A stretch of DNA of 64,000 nt from Blasia pusilla (GCA_050084515.1 CM114272.1:11284001-11348000), one strand, 5' to 3'; counted from the stretch's first letter, positions 23,522 to 35,560 are shown. A program made the numbers and translations. Notes: a model not told the origin generated them from the letters alone.

Positions 23522-25032
23522 GAAGGTGTTCGTACATCATACTGCACAAACCTCCGCCGCAATCCTCGGAGAACGCCCGAGTGCCCGTGCAAAGAGGGAC
23601 GGGTCAAGGCATATAGCCGTGTCGGGGTGGAAGTCACGTGCAAAAGCCGGAATGTCAACCGATGGACGAGGATGTAGCCTCCGGAGGGCATCGATGGTAT
23701 TACTGAAGAAGGAGCCATGTCCATCGGGCGAAGAGCACGCTTTCGCGAGTACTCAAGTGCTCGCCCGATGTCCTACATCGCCGCAACCTGGCTGCTCCAG
23801 GATCGTCCGTCGGGAAACCAGGTGAACTACTACCCTGGCGAATGCCACAAACTCACTCGCAGAGACTCCCAATCACCTCCTCGAAAGCGTCTCAGGCGTG
23901 CTATAACCTCTCTATGACCGGCCTTCCCTCCCCGAGTGTAACTAAGACACCATCGTGGAAGGAGAAAGTAGTAGGTACCACGAGAGCTCATCCATAGGAT
24001 CAAGGGCGATCCTAGCGAGGGGAAGGAGGAATGCGTGGCGGAGGTCGTCCCGAATAGCATGGGGATCCTATGAAACAACCTCGGGCAGGGAAAACGGGTC
24101 TCAAGACTGGTGGGACCTCAACCACTCCCATGCCTCGGGGGGCGATGATGCGGGAAGCACCGGAGAGCATCCATAAAGGGGAGGGACCACCCATCCAAAT
24201 CTATCAAAGTCAGGATGTTTAGCCGCTAAGTGGTTCCGAATTCTGAACAGTGAAGAATTCGGGACAACATGGGCATTTAGTATCCCGACTAGCGACCCAC
24301 GGGTCCCCACACGGGAGCCGATGCGGGTCGAGGCATGGATGCAACTCACCAAGAAGAGGACATGGCCCCCTCCAATAAAATCGCGGCGACAATCCCCCGT
24401 CAATAAAATCCTGTCATCCCCATTCGAACGAGCGGTCCTGGCAAACCACTCTCTTCCCGTCCACGGTAATGCTCCCTCTAACATAAACTCACCTACCGAC
24501 ATCACCTAGGACTTCTAGTCCCAACCCTCCCAAAAGTAAACTCATGAATACGTAGAGTTGCTAAGAGTGTGAAAAGATCATGGGCCCTTCGAGATAAAAT
24601 AGATGAGAAGAAAAGTGTATGTACGGGAAGGGTAATAAATACAAACGAGAATCGAACCAAAATGAGAAGCACATACGACAAATACGACAAACAAGAAAGG
24701 ACTTGGGAAAGGAGGGGAAGGGTGGGTGAATAGAGGACGTTACATTGGGAAATTTCTCCAAATGACAATAAGCTAAGCCCTAATATTCACATTTGGAACC
24801 CTAATATGAACCGAATTCTAAAAAGATGAATAAAAATAAAAATACTTCACGCCATGCAGCAAGGTCCGGATCAAAACGAAGCTCTCGTCACGCTCTCCGT
24901 TTCGCTCTAAACCCTTCGATGCAGGAAAGAAATAGAGGACATACTAGTAGCGTGGCACGCGTTAATGAAGAGTTCCCCTCTCTTGCACCCTTTTTAGTTA
25001 AACTTGTTAGGGACCGTGCTACTCTTGGATCC

Positions 25033-25090
25033 TCTCATTCACGTTTCAATGTCCCTATATGGTCTCATTCACGTTTCAATGTCCCTATAT
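25033..25090. repeat. 30-bp tandem duplication
   Basis: TCTCATTCACGTTTCAATGT followed by CCCTATATGG occurs at 25033-25062 and again, two bases shorter before divergence, at 25063-25090. Confidence 0.9.
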
Positions 25091-27094
25091 TGGGTGAAAA
25101 AAATATTTTTTAGACCATATATGGCCTCAAATGGTTTTCAATATTTTTTTTTAACCCTTTGAGGGAAGAAGAAAGTAACTAATATATATTTGTAGAAGAC
25201 AAGCCATACTCTAGATGAAAAAACAAAAACAGTGAGGGCCGTATATTTAGCGATACATGTATTACTAAGGTATCACTAAATGAAAACAAATATCTTTCAA
25301 TTAGTATATAAACCATCAAATTAGTATATGAACTTTGAGAGAGGTGGAAGGAGACACAAACAAGTGTGGAGGGCACCTGGGTAGTCTATATGGTGAGAAA
25401 AAAATGATCGTATTTGTAAAGGCCGAAATGAAATTAATCATAATAACTAATGTCACTCACTGTAGGAAACCATTCGAATGTTTGTTGCTTAGAGGCTCAT
25501 CTATGATGATAAAAATTCATCTTAGAGGCCTATCTACAATGATATAATATAATATAGATAAAAATTCACGGGAAGGTAAAGAAGGGATCATATACTTAGG
25601 AGAGTATAAGGCAAGGTTGGGCAGATCCAGCATTTTTTTTGTAAAAGTAGCTAGTCAAAAAATGTGCTTTTATCTATTTGGATTCAGTATTGAGAAAATG
25701 CCCATAACACAAATTGTAATTTCAGAAATAAAGTGACCCCAATACGTTTGCCCAATATAATTTGGAATAGCTATAACTTGACAAGGGTTTTAAGATCCAT
25801 CCAAAATAAATTTTGTGAGTAAAATCGAGGGGAAAAAATTCTAACCTGAAGACACGGCTGAAAATACACCAAAGAGACTTGTAGTCTAAAAAAATAGACG
25901 CCTTGAAAATCATAAGGGGAATAGCCACATAAAATTTGAAAAACCCGAATTGAATTCTAGTTCAATGGTGACTGACCCAAGCACAAGAAAAACCTGTCCA
26001 AGCCTTGGTCTAAGGCTCCTATTGGGAGAAGGAATGGGAATAATAATGAATATGAAAATTCCATGGACTCGTGTTCCACCAACGTGAAAGGGCTTGGTTC
26101 TCATGGGGATAGTAGAGCTCACGGGATTTTATTTCATTGTCAATCTATATTTTCTAAAATAATGAGCTTGGAAATAAATAGAGATCTTTGCACTTTCAAA
26201 GTACCATGTGTACCATGCCTTCACTGATTATTTTTTCAAAGAACTACTTCATGTCCAAATAAATCCCATAATTGGAATAAGGCTCTAAACAAGAAAGCAA
26301 CACAAGTTTTTAAACTCCAACCATATAACAAGATGGGTATGGATGACGAAAGAGGTAAGACAATACATGATACTAATGTTTTAAAAAAAATCTTCTTACT
26401 TGTGCCATCAAAACTTTTTCTTGATGCTCCAATGTCCCATTGTTTAAGAGGTGTTTTGGAATCAAGAATATTTCATTTCTTAATAGTACATATTTTTTGC
26501 ATGAGGGTAATTTTCAATTATTTCAAACAAAGTTATCTCACATAATACCACCTCTTCTTCAATTGTAATGTGGGTATGTTGATTTGAAGAGTTCTTAGAG
26601 TGGTTGACATCATTCCGAGATAGAAAAAACATGCACAAAATGGATTTTGTAATATAGTCATTCTCTTGAAAATTAAAATATTTTATTGTTGTTTCGTTTT
26701 CATATGATTTTTCATGATAACTAAGCACAATTTTCATGATGATATAATAATTATTGCTATCATGGAGAATGTAGGAGTCCCCAAATAATGGTTTGATTTT
26801 TTGGGGGAGCCATTTTTACTCCCTTTATAGAATTTTCCACCATGAGGATGTGTACGAAAATGGAACTCCCATTCTCATGAAGCTCCATATTATTTTAAAT
26901 AATGAAGAAAATTTGAAGTTCTCACAAAGAAAGGTTAAAGTTTGGTATTTATTTTGTGCTATGCATAAGTCAATTTGTCTCAATGTATTAAAAAGTAGTA
27001 CGGAAAAGTAAGAAGAAGAAGCACAAGTTTTTAGTTGTACACGGTTTTTAATGGCACTCTATAGAGTCATAACTCATAGCCTTTATGGCTCTAA

Positions 27095-27115
27095 GTTTCT
27101 GGAACTCCAGAAACC
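27095..27115. repeat. Inverted repeat (hairpin)
   Basis: GTTTCTGG-AACT-CCAGAAAC is a perfect 8-bp stem with a 4-base loop. A second, GGCATGGGAATTTCCATGCC, lies at about 27305-27325. They occur where base composition becomes more GC-rich, so they may be part of an unrecognised mobile element. Confidence 0.5.
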
Positions 27116-28859
27116 TTGGACCCCCTTGCCCCGCCTACCTACCCGCCATTCCCCCTACCTATACGCTACCCTGAGTCGGTCGGAGAGTTTTCTCCGGCAT
27201 TCTTATAAATATCCGCCCTCCGGGTCGGATGTGGGAGCAATAATGCAGTGACGGATATTTACCTCGCCACATCCATGTCCATGATCCATGTTACTGCATG
27301 GGAGGCATGGGAATTTCCATGCCTATCATCCCCACATACCTGCATTCGATGTGTCACGAACGGGAGCCAATGCCTTGTTTGCCCGCTTAGTTAGGCATAT
27401 AAGCACTTTGGGGCTCTGACAGGTCTGCGGATCCACCAATAAGGGTTTCGTACGATGAGGAAGTCGATCCGCCACATCAAATATCTAACCAATTACCTGA
27501 CTTCAAATATAGAGGAGGAGATTGCCCCTTTGGAGTTTGTTGTGATCCGACAATACACATGACATGACACACATGACAAGACATAATGCCTACCAACGTT
27601 GAGTCCTTTGTACACTCAAGAAAAACCCACCCCCCATTATACGACGTTAATGTCATAATGCCTTCCAGTGATCGTTGCATTGGAACATTGTGATTTCGGG
27701 CTTGTGTAGGTTTAGGGTTTAGTTTCACATGTTCGTAATCATGTTAGTTGGGTGAGTGTGTTAGCCCGTGTGTTAGTCCCTTTCGGTGAGGCGGTCGTGT
27801 GTTAATCCCTTGCGGTGAGGCGAGCTCTGGTCGTGTTGGAATAGCAACCGAGTATCCATCCACATTCGGATGGCGAATCTTCTAAACTGAAATTGCTCCG
27901 CGTAGTAAGAATTTTCACGAACTTTCATTGCCAGAGGGGTAGGAGTTCGATTGGAGCTCTTGAAGACACACTTCTCCGAATACAATTTTACAGAGGGATT
28001 TGTATTGTGTGGCGTTGGTGCGACCGTGTTTGGTCCCTTTGCTTCTAGAGGAGGTAATTTTTTGTCTCTCCCTACCTTTTCCAAGAAATCCGTCTGTTTC
28101 AATTGAGTGAATGGCTACTCGGGTGCGTATATTCCTTCAGTTCTTCACTATAATCATATTTTCCCTTTTGTCGTAGGTTCTTAGCTAGGGGCAGTGGCTT
28201 TCTTATTCGAATATACTTGTTTATTGTGACTCTTTATTTTTTACTATTTGCCTCCTGACTTTTTACCAGTTTACTATTTTCCTTATGACTTTTTGTTGGG
28301 TCATTCCCATAATGCCTTCTATTACTGCCCCATAATGCCTTCTCTTATCGCTCACAGCAAAGATACTTATAGATCTAAGAGATTTCCCTCATTGATGCAA
28401 ATCATTCTATGTGAGCCAAAGGATGATTTTTTTTCTCCAAGCCGGGAAGAAAGATCTTAATTCTCAAATCCAGGTCATGCTCATAAGTTTGTGAGTGTTT
28501 CTTGGGTATAAATAATAGCTCAGAACTTTGTGTAGCAATAGAAACGCAAGCCGCTCTACTATCAATTGTGTAGATGAAATTCTCAGTCACCCCGATCTTC
28601 CTCCGATTAAAGAGGCACGTGAATCCAAGATCACATTCTGGATTGTGCCGTTGATGTGAAATCGACAAAATCAACTTTGTCTCCCGTGTATCCATTTTTT
28701 GGAAGCTGCATCCATCTCACTGGCTTACCAATTAGATGTTGTCGGCATGGAAGCTTAGCAAGGATTCAGTTTTGGCCCATGGAAGTAGCCTACCTAACCT
28801 ACTCTTGCAAACTACTATCCCGATCTATTCAAGCATTAGTTGTGGATTCATCTAAGTCT

Positions 28860-30545
28860 CCCCGCAGCGAGAAGATCAGACGCAATTTGGAACAAAAACT
28901 TGTCCTTCCTCGATTTGTCCTCGAACACGGAATTGGGAGACTCCGAAACGTCCATCATACCTCCTGCCTGAATATTATACAGTTCCCGTTGATGAACCAG
29001 TTGGACATCTACAAGTAGGTCAAAGACGACCTGCACTTGCTTAACTGTCTGTGTGAGGGGATCTTCCCAATTGTTCCAAATTAATTGCAATACTCGGGCA
29101 ATCATAGGTGCTGATGAAGGGTCAAAAGTTTCAAATTCCATGCCGTGTTGACTTGCTGCAGCCACGAAATCCATGAAGGCAACTTGGGTTAGGTTTCCAC
29201 AGATAGAGGTTTTAATCTGCTGAAGGCATATTTGCATGGCTGTAACAGCATGGAATTTGAAGTAACTGTCTATGGAGCTCTCACAAAATACGCACAGGAC
29301 GGGAAAAATCCCATCGTATAAAAGAGTCCAAACGTGTTGCTAGCAATGGCCATTTTCACGTGTGCCTTTATCCCTTGATTGTACCTTCAGCGCAACACAT
29401 TCGAGTTCGCCACTGGAATTGAGTGGAGAGCTCAGGTAGTATACATTGAGGGTAGTGCAAGAAACGGAAGTGAGAAGACCTTTAAAGATGCAAAGTCTGC
29501 CGAAGTTTGATAATTTCTCCATCTCAGCTCTCAAGCAACTTTGGCCGTACACAACGGTGGCTCCTTCTAGCATTCCCTTCTCCATATGCGCCGTCGACAA
29601 ACATTTATCTACAGACAAGGATGAGAATTTGGAACGTGCAGATCGCGAAGGGAATGCCACAGTGGCGAGCACTAAGGCCACGCCCTCATTGCTTGTGTGC
29701 AATTGAACTGATGCAGCTAATCCAACTCCTACGGCAACAAGACAATCTCTCGATAGTATAGTTGTCTGAAGCACATCCACTAGCATACAAACAACTCCTC
29801 CATATAATGATGCTGCTTCATTGCTTGCAGAATTCTTGTTTTGTAAACCCAAAGAAACTAACTCCTCTCCATCGCAACGAGTATTGGCAGAATTTCTCCC
29901 GGCATGACTTTCAGGAATTCCATACGTTTCATTTGAGAAGAGTTGGCTGCAAAAAAACTTCTCCGGAAACTGCTGTAGAAGGTAATACATCGAGGAAAAT
30001 GCATCTTGACATTCCTCCATGACACTGGGAGTAGGACGACCCCCTTGCAGAGCGTGCTGTAAAACGCCCTGTACATCTTCACAAATGGATTTCACCATCA
30101 ATGGTACAGAATTTTGAGCGACTTGCTTCATGACCCGTGGATTGGGCAAACTCGCTAGTGAGGAAGCCACCGCCACCATAGAGAATCTACAATGTTTCGA
30201 GCCCTCTGGTCCATAATCCAGCAAAGATTGAAAGGCTTCTTGCAAAGATGTGATCCATATTCTTGTGGCGCATGCGAGAGGGGAGAAAGCAAGCCACGAT
30301 TCAGGGGGCGAGAATTCTCGACGAACAGAAGCTCCACAAATACCCTAAAACTGATCCTCAAGTCTTGCTCACCGCACTGCAAAATAGACAATTGATTCTT
30401 CCCAACCTGCTTCACCTGTGCGAGTTGGGCGTAGGTTGAAGGCTATTGCCCAAACACAGACAACTCTCTCGCCAAGGCCCCCAGCTCCACTCTCTCCTCT
30501 AACCTCTGCAGTGCTCCCGCTAGAACCTGTGCAGCGTGGTCCGTC
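28860..30545 (-). pseudogene. THADA-like gene fragment (N-terminal part), broken
   Basis: Minus-strand protein fragments match what I know of plant THADA (a large HEAT-repeat protein linked to tRNA 2'-O-methylation): STYAQLAQVKQVGKNQLSIL, RVFVELLFVENSRPLNRGLL, RPTPSVMEECQDAFSSMYYL, then LLYDGIFPVLCVFCESSIDS and MQICLQQIKTSICGNLTQ. Together they cover roughly 500 residues of a protein usually near 2000. Damage: an in-frame TAG at 30443-30445 just before STYAQ; a frame change near 30275-30285 after GLLSPL; a TAG at 29340-29342 (or a 45-bp intron, 29340-29384); and loss of similarity at 28860 after IASDLLAAG, where the rest of the gene should follow. The start exon is not seen. I call it a 5'- and 3'-truncated pseudogene. 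Confidence 0.75.
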
Positions 30546-31192
30546 CTGGATCAAACTCCTAAAGAATAGCTATCATGGCAGCACTGTAGTATATCTGTGC
30601 GAGGGACTTCACTTTCGTCGTAGAGCTGTACGAGTCTGCAAAGACGAGGTATATTTTTCAGAGTCAACATGCAGGTAAATCCAATGATTTGTACAAGTGC
30701 CCGAGCCTCAACACTGATACAACAAGCAAACTTCATAGCATGGTGCGTTCCCACGTTTGACATCCATCCGCCTGTTCGGAAAGTTGAATTCGGATGGTTT
30801 TTTGTAGGAACCCTTACAAAGGCAGTCCATACAAATGGTAAATTTTGGAGCTCCAATTGGCTATTTTTATGTATTCCGTTGGTTTTATAAAATCGGCTAA
30901 TCCCAATTGGCTTTTTTAATGTATTCCACGCACGATCCGCATATCGACTCAGTATGGAGATGATGTGGTCAACATTCACAATCATCTCATGAAGTACCAA
31001 TAGAACCTTCGTGAATTGTTCATGATTCCAAAATCCTACTGGTTTGAGTTATATGGCCAACGAATGAAGTTTGTTTGTAATGAAGAAGTATAGTAGTGCT
31101 CTCGATAGAACCAGAACCAACCTTATAGCTGTTCAGATGGTCGTGTAGTGTAGGAAGCTTTCTGTAAAAATTTGAAGGATTCCTCATATCCT

Positions 31193-31196
<4 letters not shown>

Positions 31197-31264
<68 letters not shown>
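31197..31264. repeat. (CT)n microsatellite
   Basis: 34 uninterrupted CT dinucleotides. Confidence 0.98.
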
Positions 31265-31266
<2 letters not shown>

Positions 31267-31430
31267 TTACTGATATATCAGATTAGAAAGCATTCAAGAA
31301 ACCCGTAGATCAGAAGGCATGCAAAGCCAATTCAAACCCCCAAAGAATCTAACCAAGCCTCAGCCTTGGAAGTGTATATAGATAGGAGACCAACCACACT
31401 ATATGTAGGAGATAGTTACCAAAGCCAAAG

Positions 31431-31549
<119 letters not shown>

Positions 31550-31612
31550 ATCACAAGTAAATAAAATTGTTGTTTTGTTTTGAATTCAATATGTCTCAGG
31601 AGTGATCTCTCG

Positions 31613-33073
31613 ATGGCTACTTTAAATCCAGATATGTCTCGAGTTGTGTGTGGTGCTGCTTTGGGGGAGAACACATATTGGAGATATTTGCATGATGGCA
31701 CCAAGTGGATTTGCTTGGTTTGTAACCGCATGTTCTCTGCCAAAAACAAGACAAAGTGTAACCAACACTTGATTAAAAAGCATCCAAGCCTCGAACAATG
31801 CTACTTAGTTCCATTGGAACATGCGGGTAGGCCTCCTATTGACCCTAGAAAGGGCCGTAAGAGGAAGATTAGTGATTCCCAAAGAGAGAAAGAGAAGTTG
31901 AAGAAATATGGTGATGCAACTAAGCGAGAGGAAAAAATGAGAAGGGAGAAATTATATCGATTGCGCCAATTTCATTCAGAAAGATGGTTAGCAATTAAGG
32001 ACCGTCCTAAGATCCCTCACTTGGGAAAGAAGCCACCCTTGTTAGCTTTGATGGAGTGTAATCTCCAACATTGCTTTGACATTGATGATTGGGACGAGCT
32101 CTTAAATAGCAAGAAGTATGGGCATTGTCTTGTGAAAGTTCGTGAGTGTCAAACAAGAAATGGCATGATGGAGATGGTTGTGTTGGGATGCTTGGTTGCC
32201 CTTGAGAAAGCAAGTGAGCCAACGTCTACAGATTTGATTGGGAGGGGCAAGCAATATTTTCTACATCTTCACTTGGTGAAGAAACTATGGGGAGTGGTGG
32301 AGAAAAAAGGGGGTGTGCACTTGGATTTGCTTCCTTCTGAATATTCAAATGAGAGAGATCAGCAAGTGAGGGAGAAAATTGCTTGGATAGCGAGGAAGAA
32401 GCAAAACTTGATGGGATGGCTGGAGAGAGATCAGGAAAAATACTCAGATTTCATGGCAAAGCAACAATATCAGGAATGGTTGGAGAAGAGGAATCTAGAG
32501 AAAGTGAAGGAGGTTTGTGAGGAAAGGGCATGTAGGTATGTGCCCAAAGAGAAGATAGATGTAGACCTTCAATGGTCTAGGAAGAGGGGCAATCAATCTG
32601 GAGTTGGAGGTAGCTCCAATAACTCCTCTACCTCGTCCACTTCAACTTTAGATAACTCTGAACACATCAGTGACTTTGAAGTTTTGCGCCCATGGAGGTC
32701 TTCTAGGGTGGTCGTTGATTGTGTTACACCGAGGAGTGCCATTGTGCTTGAGGAGGTGGGAGAGGACCAGGATGTCCATACTGATGTTGAGGAGCCTAGA
32801 CGAAGAGTGACGCGGACTAGATCCATGGGAGGAACCATTGCATCCGAGGAGACGTTACCCCGAGTCTTCAAAAGGCTCAAGAAGAGAGTAAGGCATGAGG
32901 TTAGTAGAAACTCCCCCAAAATGCCTACAAAGATCCCTAATTCATTGGAGGTAGATGAAGATCATGTAGGAGACCCATCAGTGGAACCTACAGTTTGCGT
33001 CATGGAAGGCATTCCATCAACTATAAGCATAGATCCTCACACTTATGTGTGTGGGGTTACAATAGAGTGTTGA
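31613..33073 (+). CDS. BED-type zinc-finger-like protein (first part of a split frame)
   Basis: 486 residues from ATG 31613 (MATLNPDMSRVV); the frame opens slightly earlier and a possible splice acceptor (ATGTCTCAG) ends near 31600. Residues about 20-60 hold a BED-like finger: W-x-Y-L, then W-I-C-L-V-C (two Cys), C-N-Q-H and K-K-H-P (two His). A basic segment follows (RKGRKRKISD), then a charged helical middle with a possible coiled coil (KWERKR/EKVKEVCEER region) and a low-complexity Ser/Asn stretch near 340-360. BED fingers are usual at the N-terminus of hAT transposases and of proteins derived from them, but I see no hAT catalytic or dimerisation motifs. Probably transposon-derived or plant-lineage-specific; function unknown. 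Coding continues in another frame after the stop. Confidence 0.55.
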   Translation: MATLNPDMSRVVCGAALGENTYWRYLHDGTKWICLVCNRMFSAKNKTKCNQHLIKKHPSLEQCYLVPLEHAGRPPIDPRKGRKRKISDSQREKEKLKKYGDATKREEKMRREKLYRLRQFHSERWLAIKDRPKIPHLGKKPPLLALMECNLQHCFDIDDWDELLNSKKYGHCLVKVRECQTRNGMMEMVVLGCLVALEKASEPTSTDLIGRGKQYFLHLHLVKKLWGVVEKKGGVHLDLLPSEYSNERDQQVREKIAWIARKKQNLMGWLERDQEKYSDFMAKQQYQEWLEKRNLEKVKEVCEERACRYVPKEKIDVDLQWSRKRGNQSGVGGSSNNSSTSSTSTLDNSEHISDFEVLRPWRSSRVVVDCVTPRSAIVLEEVGEDQDVHTDVEEPRRRVTRTRSMGGTIASEETLPRVFKRLKKRVRHEVSRNSPKMPTKIPNSLEVDEDHVGDPSVEPTVCVMEGIPSTISIDPHTYVCGVTIEC

Positions 33074-34061
33074 TACCTCCCCACAAAGGGAAAATCCAGA
33101 TTTAAGTTCTTTCAACAATAGTTCATGTCATGGAGATAGAGATTTTGTTGGCGGAAGTCCTATCTCACACACAGGGGTTATTCAAACTCATGTCTCAACC
33201 ATCTCCATACAAGGTGGTTTGGATTCCATTCATGTAGGAAATTTGGATGTTGGGACCATCCCTATGGCAGTGGAGGTTTCCTATGAAGGTACACCATCTG
33301 AAGAACTCCCATGCATTCCACCCACTAATGAACCTGTTGGAGATGACTGTCAAAATTTGGAAGGCATTCCGACAAATGGATCCCCAATAGGCAGCTTGAA
33401 AGAGGATAGTGCAAAGCTCTTGGATCACTTGGGAGAGACAACTTATGTTGCTGAACTTGGTGACATAGATGTTGGTACATCTAAGTCTTTACATTTTGTG
33501 GATTCATTGTGTGAAATTGTGGATAGTGTAAACCATCACATCACAAAGATTCCTTTTGAGCATGGTTTTATTACACCAGTGAATACACATTTAGATTCTC
33601 TTAAGAATTCAAGTATAATAGGTGAGGATTGTGATCCTTATATTGATGGTGTGAGAGAGGGACCTTCTTCTCATGACCTTCTTGCTTTGAAAAAGAACCT
33701 GTTGAAAGTTGCATCCTCATATGGAGCGAGGAAGAGAAATGTCTCAGTGCACAAAGAAGTGGATGATTCTACAACTCAAGTGGAGGATATAGATCCCATA
33801 TCTGACACCCAGATATTAAGGGATCTAAATGAGGTTAATAATGAATTGGCCATACCTCCATCTGTAACCCAAGTAGCAGATGCAGTAGAATACGAGAAGA
33901 TGGAGGATGAGCTACCAAGTGCATCCCAACTCCATGTTACTCAGGTCATGGCTGAGACAAACACAAAACTTCTTGTGGATGAAAGTTTGAAAAGGTCTAA
34001 GAGTACCCAACGACATACTGGATTATCTCCCACCATGGAGGAGTGTAGAGATCTAGGCTAG
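33066..34061 (+). pseudogene. Continuation of the BED-finger frame after a frame change
   Basis: Open from 33066 without its own convincing start (first residues SVDTSPQRENPDLSS) to TAG at 34059. Composition is acidic and Ser/Thr-rich and matches the C-terminal style of the preceding frame: THVSTISI here against STISIDPH just before the upstream stop. A +1 frame change near 33060 would fuse the two into one protein of about 815 residues. No domain recognised. The last 128 bp are duplicated 580 bp downstream. Confidence 0.5.
33919..34046 (+). repeat. 128-bp direct repeat, copy 1
   Basis: The stretch from AAGTGCATCCCAACTCC to CCATGGAGGAGTG, which encodes the end of the preceding frame, recurs almost unchanged at 34499-34626. 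I see two or three substitutions in the whole length; one of them (CGACATAC to TGACATAC) makes a stop codon in the second copy. Confidence 0.9.
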
Positions 34062-34439
34062 TCAAGATTTGAAGTTCTTGAAGACATGTTGGCTACCCCC
34101 CCCACTCGGCGAGCAAAGAAGAAAAACAAATATGGACAATCAAATGCAGGGCAGAAATGGAGAAGACATTGAGGTACCATTTGATTCAGTTTTTTCAGCT
34201 CTTTCAATCATTTAGCGTTTTAAGTTTATTCCTATCATGGATATTATATATGAAATTGGCAGAGCTAGTTATATAAAATTTTAAAGGTGATGAATGGATG
34301 TGGTTTTGTGTTCTCAAGTGAAGGTGGATTGCTGGTTGAGGAGCCACATTCGAATTGTTTTTCTTGTAGTGTAAAAAGTTATCATAGAAGATAGCTTGCA
34401 GATGTAGTCATCGGAGAAATGAATGAGGTTGTTTTCTCA

Positions 34440-35560
34440 AGAAGAACATATACATTTGCCACAAATAATAGAATCAAGAAATTCTTTGGAGGACACAAGT
34501 GCATCCCAACTCCATGTTACTCAGGTCATGGCTGAGACAAACACAAAACTTCTTGTGGATGAAAGTTTGAAAAGGTCTAAGAGCACCCAATGACATACTG
34601 GATTATCTCCCACCATGGAGGAGTGCAGAATCTATAGTTGAGGCCCCTAGGATTAAATCATCGTTCATCTTAAACTCCTATATATTGAAATTTATATTCT
34701 AGATATATACCTTCCATGTTTCTTCACAGATGTCTCTACCCGGATTCTCAAAAATTAGCATGCTATTCAATGAATCAACGGCGGTCGCTCAGTTTATAAG
34801 ATCGAAAAGTATTTTGGCATTGCTCCACAACAGAGAAATTGGGAAATCACGCATAGGCATTAATTCAGCCTCTACAATTGATCATCCTCAACTCCTACAT
34901 ATTGGAATGTATATTCTATATATACAGTTTTCATATTTCTTGATAGACGTCTCCACCCGGATTCTCCAAGATTGGCATGATGTTCAATGAATCAGTGGTG
35001 TCCGGCCAGTTAATTACATCGGAAGGCATTCTGGCATCGCTCCGCAAACGAGAAATCGCACCAATACGATCTACAATGGTGGAGGTCCTCAAGGGGGAAC
35101 CAACATGAAGAGCAAGACAATGGGGTCGCAATAAGTCCACAAAGGCAAGCATATACATTTGCCACAAATAGTGAAGTCACGAAATGTTTTGGAGGACACA
35201 TTGATGATAGAGATAGCTCTTGATTCAAGATCTATCGTTGAGGCCTCTACCATTGAATCATCAACCATCTTAAACTCCTACATATTGAAATATTTATTCT
35301 AGATAAATAACTTTCATATTTCTTGACATACGTCTTTACCCGGATTCTCAAAGATTAGCATGCTGTTCAATGAATCAATGGCGTTCGCTCAGTTGATTAG
35401 ATCGAAAAGCATTCTGGCATCGCTCCGCAAGAGAGAAATTACGCCTGCACCAATACGATCCACAATAGTGGATGGCCTCAAGGGGGAAGCAGCATGAAGG
35501 GCAAGACAAAGGGGTGGCAATGAGCGCATCGTGGCAACCACCTAGATTTCTTCAATCAAG
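34440..35560. repeat. Three diverged direct repeats of about 200-330 bp
   Basis: Units lie near 34670-34842, 34887-35140 and 35269-35533. Each starts with AACTCCTA(C/T)ATATTG, passes through a CCCGGATTCTC block, a TTCAATGAATCA block and a GCATT(C/T)TGGCAT block, and the last two go on to CACCAATACGATC and CTCAAGGGGGAA. Links between units (ACATTTGCCACAAATA, GGAGGACACA) also recur. On minus, each unit reads a similar peptide (STIVDRIGA, LINW, DSLN, ILENPG), so it may be a repeated, decayed coding exon of unknown origin. Confidence 0.75.
34499..34626 (+). repeat. 128-bp direct repeat, copy 2
   Basis: Second copy of 33919-34046. It is embedded in the next repeat array and is non-coding by position. 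Confidence 0.9.

Larger units (their letters stand above)
21195..24912 (-). mobile_element. Degenerate full-length LINE (non-LTR retrotransposon), copy 1
   Basis: Flanked by a perfect 9-bp direct repeat CCTTCGATG at 21186-21194 and 24913-24921, which I read as the target-site duplication; length is then 3718 bp. Minus-strand fragments carry, in order, a possible zinc-finger-like segment (RNHLAAKHP, near 24225), RT motifs (23.45-22.5 kb), a GARP...PLTYTTRCVRLASP region and a C-terminal domain with DVVVTDP and PLAIEMYGAM. All are broken by frameshifts. The 3' end is, in the coding sense, a run of 14 T (A14 on plus, 21195-21208) rather than poly(A). Copy 2 at 45409-46601 matches its 3' 1.15 kb. 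Confidence 0.82.
24922..28859. other. AT-rich intergenic DNA with small repeats and hairpins
   Basis: No supported gene. It contains a 30-bp tandem duplication at 25033-25090 and two inverted repeats near 27100 and 27302. Short frames (for example 27773-28102 and 28402-28695 on minus) have no recognisable domain; they may be decayed transposon. Confidence 0.5.

Noticed and set aside
30369-30400. Splice donor GTGAGC in the THADA relic near 30370
   Set aside because: The protein pattern continues through it in frame (SILQCGEQDLRISFRVF), so reading it as an intron would remove conserved sequence.
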